From Chloroflexota bacterium (GTDB lineage Bacteria; Chloroflexota; Anaerolineae; UBA1429): DNA of 36,708 nt. Numbering within the stretch: position 1 is the stretch's first letter; each line of letters starts with the position of its first letter. Positions 24,753 through 32,124 of the stretch are shown here, one piece after another. The notes beneath the pieces were generated by a model. It did not search any database, was not told where the DNA came from, and saw only the letters and a program-made list of their open reading frames with translations. The stretch is from NCBI GenBank assembly GCA_012513595.1, contig JAAZBY010000195.1:1-36708 (forward strand). The letters run 5' to 3'. The position numbers were made by a program, and so were the translations under genes.

Positions 24753-26522
24753 GTGGACCAAGTAGGCCAGATCGTGTGGGTCAGCGGGCCGGTGGCGCGC
24801 GCCACCCTGACTGGCGCGCCCCGCATGATGGAGCAGGTGCTGGTGGGCCCGGACCGCCTCGTCGGCGAGCTGATCTCCATCCACCAGGGCGTGGCCACCA
24901 TCCAGGTCTATGAGGACACCACCGGCATCACCCCTGGGGACGGCGTCTACGGCAGCGGGGCGCCGCTGAGCGTGGAACTGGGCCCCGGGCTGATCGGTGG
25001 CATCTACGATGGCATCCAGCGGCCGCTGGTGGAGCTTGCCGTTCAGTCGGGGAGCTTTATCCACAGGGGCGCCGCCTCGCCGCCACTCGACCGCGCCAGA
25101 CGCTGGGAGTTCCGCCCGTCCCTACAGGTGGATGACGAGGCGCGCCCTGGGATGGTGCTGGGCACCGTGCCAGAGACGCCCCTCGTCGAGCATCGCGTGC
25201 TGGTCCCGCCGGAGGTCAGTGGGCGCCTCACCTGGGTGGCCGCCGCCGAAGCCTACACGGTCGACGAGCCCCTCGCCCGCCTGGCCGGCCCGCTCGGCGA
25301 GCAAACCCTCACGATGATGCACCGCTGGGCGGTGCGCACCAGGCGGCCGGTGCTCGAACGCCTGGTGCCCTCCGAGCCGCTCATCACCGGGCAGCGCGTC
25401 ATCGACACCCTGTTCCCGTTGGCCAAGGGGGGCACCGCGGCGGTACCGGGAGGCTTTGGCGCGGGCAAGACGGTGCTGCAGCACGCCCTGGCCAAGTTTG
25501 CCGACGCTGACGTGATCGTATACATCGGCTGCGGCGAACGCGGCAACGAGATCACCGACGTGCTGACCCAGTTCCCCCTGCTCACCGATCCCCGCTCGGG
25601 ACGTTCGCTGATGGAGCGGACGCTGCTGATCGCCAACACCTCGAACATGCCGGTGGCGGCGCGGGAGGCCTCCATCTACACCGGCATCACGCTGGCCGAG
25701 TACTATCGCGATATGGGTTACCACGTGGCCCTGATGGCCGACTCGACCTCGCGCTGGGCGGAGGCGTTGCGGGAGGTCTCTGGCCGCCTGGAGGAGATGC
25801 CGGCCGAGGAGGGCTTCCCCGCCTATCTTCCCTCCCGCCTGGCCTCCTTCTACGAGCGGGCCGGCCTGGTGGCGACACTAGGCGGCGGGCGTGGCTCCGT
25901 CAGCATCGTGGGGGCCGTCTCACCGCCGGGGGGCGACTTTTCCGAGCCGGTCACCCAGCACACCCGCCGCTTCATCCGCGCCTTCTGGGCGCTGGACAAG
26001 ACGCTGGCCAGCGCGCGGCACTTTCCCGCCGTGGACTGGCTCGACTCCTATTCCGGTTATGTCGAGGCCGTGCGCCCCTGGTGGGCCGAGCACGTCTCAG
26101 ACCAGTGGGATGCGGTGCGCCAGCAGGTGATGGGCATCCTCCAGCAGGAATCGCAGCTGCAGGAGATCGTTCGCCTGGTGGGCCCTGACAGCCTGCCCGA
26201 TGCGCAACGTTTCCTTCTCTTTGTGGCGCGCATCATCCGCGAGGCCTTCCTGCAGCAGAACGCGCTGGACCCCGTCGACGCCTACACGACTCCGCCCAAG
26301 CAGATGGCCATCCTGCGGACCATCCTGCACGGCTACGAGCGGGGCAGCCGCATCATCGCCATGGGCGCGCCCTCCTTCCGCCTGCAGGACGAGGTGGCCG
26401 CCTGGCCAGCGCTGGTCCGCTCCAAGGGGGGCGTGCCCAACGACCACCTCGAAGAGTACGCCACCCTGAGCGACCAGATGGACGAGGCGATGGACCGCAT
26501 CGCGAAGGACTATGCGCCATGA
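24753..26522 (+). CDS. atpA: A/V-type ATP synthase catalytic subunit A
   Basis: 589 aa from GTG at 24753, after CGGAGGATAAGC. Walker A is GGFGAGKT (233-240), and GERGNE (261-266) gives the catalytic Glu262. The long non-homologous insert before the P-loop, typical of A/V-type A subunits, lies at about 115-190. TSNMPVAAREASIYTGIT and MADSTSRWAEALRE are family motifs. This subunit makes or splits ATP. The last 4 nt overlap the start of subunit B (ATGA). Confidence 0.97.
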   Translation: MDQVGQIVWVSGPVARATLTGAPRMMEQVLVGPDRLVGELISIHQGVATIQVYEDTTGITPGDGVYGSGAPLSVELGPGLIGGIYDGIQRPLVELAVQSGSFIHRGAASPPLDRARRWEFRPSLQVDDEARPGMVLGTVPETPLVEHRVLVPPEVSGRLTWVAAAEAYTVDEPLARLAGPLGEQTLTMMHRWAVRTRRPVLERLVPSEPLITGQRVIDTLFPLAKGGTAAVPGGFGAGKTVLQHALAKFADADVIVYIGCGERGNEITDVLTQFPLLTDPRSGRSLMERTLLIANTSNMPVAAREASIYTGITLAEYYRDMGYHVALMADSTSRWAEALREVSGRLEEMPAEEGFPAYLPSRLASFYERAGLVATLGGGRGSVSIVGAVSPPGGDFSEPVTQHTRRFIRAFWALDKTLASARHFPAVDWLDSYSGYVEAVRPWWAEHVSDQWDAVRQQVMGILQQESQLQEIVRLVGPDSLPDAQRFLLFVARIIREAFLQQNALDPVDAYTTPPKQMAILRTILHGYERGSRIIAMGAPSFRLQDEVAAWPALVRSKGGVPNDHLEEYATLSDQMDEAMDRIAKDYAP

Positions 26523-27952
26523 GCACCATCGGGCAGACACGCCCGCCCTACCGCCCCCTGCTGCCCACCAAGCAGGTTGAGGGCCTGGCCGCCATCTATG
26601 GGCCTATCATCGTGGTAGAGGGCGCCGGTGGCGTCGGCTACAACGAGGCGGTCGAGGTCCTGTTGCCCGGCGGCGCGATCCGTCGCGGCCGCGTCCTCGA
26701 GGCCGGCGAGCGGGCTGCCGTCGTCGAGGTCTGGGGCGGCACTACCGGCATGCAGGTGAGCAGCGCCCGCGTCCGCTTTAGCGGGCGGCCGCTGTACGCG
26801 CCGGTGGCGACCGCCATGCTGGGGCGCGTCTTCAACGGGCTGGGAGAGCCGCTCGACGGCATCGCCCCGCCCGTGGCCGAGGACCACCGGGATGTGAACG
26901 GCGCACCGATCAACCCGACGCGGCGCACCTACCCGCGCGACCTCATCGTCACGGGCATCTCGGCCATCGACGGCATGAACACCCTGATCCGCGGGCAGAA
27001 ACTGCCCGTCTTCTCCGGCAGCGGCCTGCCACACAACGAGCTGGCCGCCCAGATCGCCCGGCAGGCCCAGCTGGCCAACACGGGCGAGGACTTTTCGGTC
27101 GTGTTCGCGGCCATGGGCGTCAAGCATGACGATGCAGAGTTCTTCCGGCAGTCGTTCGCCGAAAGCGGCGCGCTCTCCTCGACGGCCATGTACCTGAACC
27201 TGGCCGATGACCCCCCGATGGAGCGGATCATGACCCCACGGGTGGCGCTGACGCTGGCCGAGTTCCTGGCTTTTGACCGCGGCATGCACGTCCTGGTGAT
27301 CATGACCGACATGACCAACTATGGGGAGGCGCTGCGCGAGTTGGCCTCCGAACATGGCGAGGTCCCCAGCCGCCAGGGTTACCCGGGCTACCTGTACTCG
27401 GACCTGGCCTCCCTTTACGAGCGCACCGGCATCCTGGCGGACCGGCCCGGGTCGATCACCCAGGTGCCCATCCTGACCATGCCGAACGACGACATCAACC
27501 ACCCCATCCCCGACCTGACCGGTTTCATCACCGAGGGGCAGCTCGTCCTCGGTCGCGACCTCTTTCGCCGCGGCATCTACCCCTGCATCGACGTGTTGCC
27601 CTCTCTGTCTCGCCTGATGAAGGACGGCATCGGCGAGGGCTATACGCGCGCCGACCACCCGGACGTGTCCAACCAGCTGTACGCTTCCTATGCCCACGTC
27701 CAGGAGATTCGCTCACTGGCAGCGGTGATTGGCGACGAGGAGCTGTCCGACACGGACAGGCGCTACCTTGAGATGGGCACCCGCTTTGAGCAAGAGTTCG
27801 TGCAGCAGGGGCGTGACCAGGCGCGCACCGTGGAGGAGACCCTCGGCGCCGCCTGGCGCGTGTTGCGCCTGCTGCCCCGAGGCGAACTCACCCGCATCCG
27901 CTCCTCCTTCCTCGACGCCAACTACCCCGAGACCCCGCCCCAGGAGGCCTGA
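26519..27952 (+). CDS. atpB: A/V-type ATP synthase regulatory subunit B
   Basis: 477 aa. It has the subunit B sequence at the nucleotide site, SGSGLPHNELAAQIARQA, which lacks a true P-loop, as is normal for this non-catalytic partner. MTDMTNYGEALRE and YPGYLYSDLASLYERTG are strong family motifs. It alternates with subunit A in the hexamer. It ends 2 nt before subunit D. Confidence 0.97.
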   Translation: MSTIGQTRPPYRPLLPTKQVEGLAAIYGPIIVVEGAGGVGYNEAVEVLLPGGAIRRGRVLEAGERAAVVEVWGGTTGMQVSSARVRFSGRPLYAPVATAMLGRVFNGLGEPLDGIAPPVAEDHRDVNGAPINPTRRTYPRDLIVTGISAIDGMNTLIRGQKLPVFSGSGLPHNELAAQIARQAQLANTGEDFSVVFAAMGVKHDDAEFFRQSFAESGALSSTAMYLNLADDPPMERIMTPRVALTLAEFLAFDRGMHVLVIMTDMTNYGEALRELASEHGEVPSRQGYPGYLYSDLASLYERTGILADRPGSITQVPILTMPNDDINHPIPDLTGFITEGQLVLGRDLFRRGIYPCIDVLPSLSRLMKDGIGEGYTRADHPDVSNQLYASYAHVQEIRSLAAVIGDEELSDTDRRYLEMGTRFEQEFVQQGRDQARTVEETLGAAWRVLRLLPRGELTRIRSSFLDANYPETPPQEA

Positions 27953-27954
27953 CC

Positions 27955-28602
27955 ATGCCGCGCCTGAGGCTGTCGGCCACCCGCAGCAACCTACAGACGG
28001 TGCGCCAGCGCCTGGCCCTGGCCCGCCAGGGCTACGAGCTGCTGGACCGCAAACGCGACGTGCTGGTGGCCGAGATCGTACGGGTGATCGGCGATGCTGA
28101 GGACGTGCAGCGCGCCGTGGAGGAGCAGTTCGACGTAGCCTATGGCCTGTTGCGGCAGGCCCGTGCGGTGATGGGCACCGAGCGGGTGCGGCGCACGGCA
28201 CTGCAGCGGGGGCAAGAGATCGACGTGCGCATCACCCCTCGCGCCGTGATGGGCGTGGCCGTCCCCATGGTGCACGCCCAGGTGCCCGAGGCCGCTCTGG
28301 TGTACGGCTTTGGCGACACCAGCGTCCTCCTGGACCAGGCCCGCGTAGAGTGGGGCAAAGCGTTGGGCATGATGGGGCGCCTGTCGGAGGCGGTCACCAC
28401 TATCTGGCGCCTGGCCTACGAGCTGCGGCGCACCCAGCGCCGCGTGAACGCCCTCGAGCACGTCTTCATCCCCCAGTACGAGGCGTCTCTGCGCTGGATT
28501 GAGGACACCCTCGAGGAGAAGGAGCGCGAGGAGCGCTTTCGCCTCAAGCGGGCCAAAGATGCCCTCGACCGTCGCCGCGCCGCAGAAAGCCCCCCACTCT
28601 AG
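27955..28602 (+). CDS. atpD: A/V-type ATP synthase subunit D (central stalk)
   Basis: 215 aa. The N-terminal helix reads PRLRLSATRSNLQTVRQRL and ARQGYELLDRKRDVL, and the C-terminal helix has RRVNALEHVFIPQYEASLRWI, both hallmarks of subunit D. The two helices form the antiparallel coiled-coil axle that turns inside the A/B hexamer. It is the last gene of the operon. Confidence 0.95.
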   Translation: MPRLRLSATRSNLQTVRQRLALARQGYELLDRKRDVLVAEIVRVIGDAEDVQRAVEEQFDVAYGLLRQARAVMGTERVRRTALQRGQEIDVRITPRAVMGVAVPMVHAQVPEAALVYGFGDTSVLLDQARVEWGKALGMMGRLSEAVTTIWRLAYELRRTQRRVNALEHVFIPQYEASLRWIEDTLEEKEREERFRLKRAKDALDRRRAAESPPL

Positions 28603-28610
28603 CCACTCGG

Positions 28611-28630
28611 GCCCGGTTGCCGCGCCGGGC
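28611..28630 (+). terminator. Hairpin after the ATP synthase operon, overlapping the next promoter
   Basis: GCCCGG (28611-28616) pairs with CCGGGC (28625-28630) across an 8-nt loop. There is no T tract, so termination is uncertain. The loop contains the -35 box of the PHP-gene promoter. Confidence 0.4.
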
Positions 28631-28645
28631 ACGCCCCGCTATACT
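28617..28645 (+). promoter_or_regulatory. Promoter of the PHP-domain gene
   Basis: TTGCCG (28617-28622), 17-bp spacer, TATACT (28640-28645). Transcription would start near 28652, at the foot of a perfect 7-bp hairpin (GGCTGCC 28651-28657, GGCAGCC 28662-28668) that would cap the RNA 5' end. Confidence 0.65.
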
Positions 28646-28699
28646 CGCCGGGCTGCCTGCTGGCAGCCGACGCATCCCCGCATTGCAGGAGGCTGACCC

Positions 28700-29593
28700 A
28701 TGACCTGGACCTCTCCGTTCTCCCTGCCCGGCAGGTGGCTCAAGGGCAACCTGCACACGCACACCATCCAGTCGGACGGCGCACTCAGCCCGGCCGACGC
28801 CCTGGACTGGTACCGCGACCACGGGTACGACTTTCTGGCCATCACCGACCACTGGGTGTTCACGCCGGGCTCGGGGGTGGCGCGTGCGGACGGCCTGCTA
28901 CAGGTGGCCGGGGCTGAGCTGCACGGGCCCGGTTACCACATGCTCTGTGTGGGCCTCTCGGCACTGCCGCCGCGCGAGCTGGAGGCGTGCCCCGAAGAGC
29001 TGGCCAACGCGGTGCGTGCCCTCGGCGGGCTGCCCTACTTTGCCCATCCGTACTGGACGGGCCAATCCTCCGCTGAGATCATGCCCGTCACCCCGGTGGC
29101 CGGGATCGAGGTGTACAACGCAGTGTGCGACCTCACCCGCGGGCTGGGCTACTCGCGCGTCCACTGGGACGAGCTGTTGGGCGCCGGGCGACGCCTGACG
29201 GGCCTGGCCGTGGATGACGTGCACTGGAAGCACGGCGCCGAGGGGCGCGGCTGGGTCATGGTGCGCGCCGAGGAGAACAGCGAGACCGCCGTCCTGGCGG
29301 CGCTGGCCGACGGGGCCTTTTACTCCACCACGGGCCCCGCGATCAGCGATCTCTCCGTGGTGCCCACGGCTGATGGCACGCCTGCCCTGACGGTGCGCTG
29401 CAGCCCCTGTGCCTCCATCGTCTTCCACGCCCGCGGCCCGCGCGGCAAGCGCTTTGACGCGCCGGCGGGGCAGTCGCTGGACGCTGCCACCCTGCCGATC
29501 CGCGAGGAGCAGGTCTTCCTGCGCGTGGAATGCCACGACGGCCGGGGCGGCACCGCCTGGAGTAACCCGGTCTACGTCGCGGACATCCTCTAG
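28700..29593 (+). CDS. PHP-domain metallohydrolase
   Basis: 297 aa, ATG after GCAGGAGG. The PHP metal motifs are clear: LH19-T-H21, D26, ITD50-H51, E73, FAH116-P and D172-D173-V-H175. These bind a trinuclear metal site that cleaves phosphoesters. The C-terminal part (about 215-297) is a beta-rich domain, as in CehA/McbA-like proteins, whose known members cut carbaryl-type esters or phosphates. No signal peptide is seen. The substrate is unknown. It has its own promoter and ends 8 nt from the convergent membrane-protein gene. Confidence 0.85.
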   Translation: MTWTSPFSLPGRWLKGNLHTHTIQSDGALSPADALDWYRDHGYDFLAITDHWVFTPGSGVARADGLLQVAGAELHGPGYHMLCVGLSALPPRELEACPEELANAVRALGGLPYFAHPYWTGQSSAEIMPVTPVAGIEVYNAVCDLTRGLGYSRVHWDELLGAGRRLTGLAVDDVHWKHGAEGRGWVMVRAEENSETAVLAALADGAFYSTTGPAISDLSVVPTADGTPALTVRCSPCASIVFHARGPRGKRFDAPAGQSLDAATLPIREEQVFLRVECHDGRGGTAWSNPVYVADIL

Positions 29594-29601
29594 GGGCCGC
29601 C

Positions 29602-32121
29602 CTACGGGGCCAGGGCGTAGACGCGCACCGGCCCTGAGGAGTACACCGTCCGATAGTGGGGGCTCGCGTCCAGGTCGCGCGGCATCAGCCGGCCGCCGCG
29701 CGCCCCCACGTACACGTGCGTAACGCCCGCCTGCCGCAGCCGCCCGAGCAGGGCGGGGTCGTCGAGAGAGGGGGCCTCCTCGACGGCGGCAGCCAGCCCC
29801 GTAATCGCGGCGCGGTAGGCGGGCGTTCCGTGGTGGTAGAGGACGCAGGGGAGCGTCGTCTGCCGGTCCGCCAACATCGGTAACCAGTAGCCCCCGTCGC
29901 TGCCGACGACGAGGTCGCCGACCCATAGGCGCGAGTTGATCAGGAAAAGGGCCTCGGGCGGGGTGTTCTCCCGCACCCAGGCAAAGGCGGCGACGTCGTC
30001 CTCGGTGACCAGCACGGTGACGGGGTTCACCAGGTTGAGATGCGCCCAGGTGCCGGCCGCCGCGAGCATGGCCGTGCCCCCCACGAGCGCCGCGCCGAGC
30101 CACCCCCGCGGCCGCGGCCAGTGCAGGCGGCTCCGCGCCCAGCGTGCCGCCGTGCCGGCCTCGGCGGCCAGCAGGCCGCACAGGACGGCGATCGGCAGCC
30201 ACAGGGAGATCACCACCGCCTCGTTATCCAGAAGCCAGATGTCGTGCAGGCCCAGGGCCCGCGGGTTGGCGGCCAGGAACCAGGCCCCCACCCAGGCTCC
30301 CAGGAAGGCCGCCCCTCCCCGCCGCCGTGCCAGGCCCACGATGAGGCCAAGCCCCGCCAGCCAGAGGAGCACCCCCGCCCAGTAGGCGGTCAGCAGGCCG
30401 GTCGACAGCGCGTTGGAGGCGCCCTCCGTCGCCCGCCAGCCGCCGTAGATGCTGCCCAGCTGCGGAAGCACCCACCCGACCATCCGCCAGACCCACGGGG
30501 CGATGGCCACGAGCGTTCCGCCGGCCACCAGCCCGGCAGCGCTTGCCATCCTCCCCCACCGCCGAGCCGTCGGCCGCCCGCGCAGCCCCTGCCAGGCCAA
30601 GAGGAGCGGCCAGGCCAGTAGGTAGAACAGCAGGACGCGGTAATGCGTGAGGGCCAGCCCAGCCGCGAGCAGCACGGCCGCCGGCGCGTGCCGCGCGCCG
30701 CCCCGTCGCAGCGTCCGCTGCGCGGCCTGCAGGGCCGCCGGCAGCAACACCAACCCGGCGAGGTGTGTGTACCGTCCCCAGGAGACATAGTAGGCCGGCA
30801 GGTAGTAGAGCGACCCGGCCACCAGCGCCGCGCCCACGCCCGCCCAGCGCCGGCCGAAGAGCCAGGTCGCCAGAGTGTAGGCGGCCAGCGCGGCCAACGC
30901 GTTCAGCGCCTGGCCGGCCACCAGCACGGCCTGCGCTGGGTCGAGCGGGGTCAGCCAGGTCAGCGCCGCCGCCGCAGCGTGGAAGCCGAAATGGTAATGC
31001 AGGTGCTCCACGGGGAGATAGGGCAGGTAGGATTCCGGCACTCCACCGTTCTCGGAGATCAGCCGCGTGAGCACGGTGTGGTGCAGGCCGTCCACCCAGG
31101 CCGGGGCCAGCAGGGCGCGGGCGTTGAGTGCCCGCCCGGCCACCGCAAAGACCAGCACCACAACCATGGCCAGGTCCGCGGGGCTGATCGGGCGGAGGCG
31201 AACCTCACCCCCGCGCAGCCAGCGAGGCCGGCCATCCTCTCCCACGCGGCGGGAGAGGGGTCGGGGGGGAGGTGCCCCTTGGGACCGCCGCCGGTATGCC
31301 TGCCAGACCGCGGCCAGCCCCAGCAGCGCCAGCACTCCCCAGGCCGCCCGGCCGCCAACATGGATGCCCGCCGCCCCCGACCAGAGCGCCAGGAGGGCCC
31401 AGAAGGCCAGGCTGAGCGCCACCAGGCGCCCCACGCGCACCCACGGGTCGTCACGCCGGCCGCCCAGGAGCAGGCTATCCAGCGCCCAACCGGGGGCCAC
31501 GAGCGCCAGGAACACCCCCGGGAGCAGCCGCCAGCCCCGCGCGGCCATGCGCGCCAGGTCGCCAGCCACCTCGCGCCAGGTGACGCCGCACTCGGTGGTG
31601 AAGGTCAGGTCGCCGACCTGCGGCGCACCGTCCGCGAGCATCTCGCCGGGGGCATAGGCGTCTCCCGAGGTGGCCCACAGGGCCAGCCCATAGTCGTCCG
31701 CAACGGACAGCGTGGCCCGGTAGGCGGCGCCGGCCGAATCCCCCAGCGGTGGAAAGGTCAGCCGTACCGTGTCGTTGTGCCGGAGGCCGGCGAGGTCGGC
31801 CGAGGCTTCCACAGGCGGGGCGCCGGGGCGATCGGTCCGCTCCAGGGTAAGGCGTAGCTGCGCGCCGGCGGGCAGGGGGACCTCCGTATCGCGCATCGCC
31901 ACGCGGCATTCGATGGCTTGCAGGTTGGCGTAGCGGGCGCGGAAGGTCTGCCCGACGGTGCGGCCCGGCGCGAGCCAGGGAGAGGGCGCCTCCAGCCGGC
32001 CTTGCTCGGCGTCGACAACGCTCTTGGCGGGGAAGGCCGTCAGCGCCCAGCCCGCCACGACGGCCAGCCCCACCAGGGCGATGGCCAGCAGGCGCCAGGC
32101 CAGGCGCCGGCGGGGCCGCAT
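29602..32121 (-). CDS. Large multi-pass membrane protein, GT-C glycosyltransferase-like
   Basis: 839 aa. One N-terminal membrane helix (10-30) is followed by a beta-rich, probably external domain (about 30-190). Some twelve hydrophobic helices then span about 195-705. A second external domain (about 710-839) holds TEDDVAAFAWVRENTPPEALFL and a GSDGGYWLPMLADRQTT stretch. This plan and the loop style resemble GT-C fold glycosyltransferases that use lipid-linked sugars, but I see no definite catalytic motif. The gene starts 3 nt after the mutS stop, so the two share a transcript. A nested palindrome lies within the frame at 31202-31273 and codes for an Arg/Pro-rich cytoplasmic loop. Confidence 0.7.
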   Translation of the reverse strand: MRPRRRLAWRLLAIALVGLAVVAGWALTAFPAKSVVDAEQGRLEAPSPWLAPGRTVGQTFRARYANLQAIECRVAMRDTEVPLPAGAQLRLTLERTDRPGAPPVEASADLAGLRHNDTVRLTFPPLGDSAGAAYRATLSVADDYGLALWATSGDAYAPGEMLADGAPQVGDLTFTTECGVTWREVAGDLARMAARGWRLLPGVFLALVAPGWALDSLLLGGRRDDPWVRVGRLVALSLAFWALLALWSGAAGIHVGGRAAWGVLALLGLAAVWQAYRRRSQGAPPPRPLSRRVGEDGRPRWLRGGEVRLRPISPADLAMVVVLVFAVAGRALNARALLAPAWVDGLHHTVLTRLISENGGVPESYLPYLPVEHLHYHFGFHAAAAALTWLTPLDPAQAVLVAGQALNALAALAAYTLATWLFGRRWAGVGAALVAGSLYYLPAYYVSWGRYTHLAGLVLLPAALQAAQRTLRRGGARHAPAAVLLAAGLALTHYRVLLFYLLAWPLLLAWQGLRGRPTARRWGRMASAAGLVAGGTLVAIAPWVWRMVGWVLPQLGSIYGGWRATEGASNALSTGLLTAYWAGVLLWLAGLGLIVGLARRRGGAAFLGAWVGAWFLAANPRALGLHDIWLLDNEAVVISLWLPIAVLCGLLAAEAGTAARWARSRLHWPRPRGWLGAALVGGTAMLAAAGTWAHLNLVNPVTVLVTEDDVAAFAWVRENTPPEALFLINSRLWVGDLVVGSDGGYWLPMLADRQTTLPCVLYHHGTPAYRAAITGLAAAVEEAPSLDDPALLGRLRQAGVTHVYVGARGGRLMPRDLDASPHYRTVYSSGPVRVYALAP
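31202..31273. repeat. Nested REP-like palindrome inside the membrane-protein gene
   Basis: An inner perfect 8-bp stem, CCTCTCCC (31236-31243) with GGGAGAGG (31251-31258) and a 7-nt loop, sits inside outer arms ACCTCACCCCCG (31202-31213) and CGGGGGGGAGGT (31262-31273) that pair at 11 of 12 positions. The 72-bp unit is in frame with no stop and encodes part of a PPPRPLSRRVGEDGRP-type loop. The form recalls REP/BIME elements that are common between genes in some phyla. No second copy was noticed in the window. Confidence 0.65.
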
Positions 32122-32124
32122 GGC

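Noticed and set aside
26997..27060. Missing P-loop in ATP synthase subunit B
   Set aside because: SGSGLPHNELA is the usual non-catalytic sequence of this subunit; no defect.
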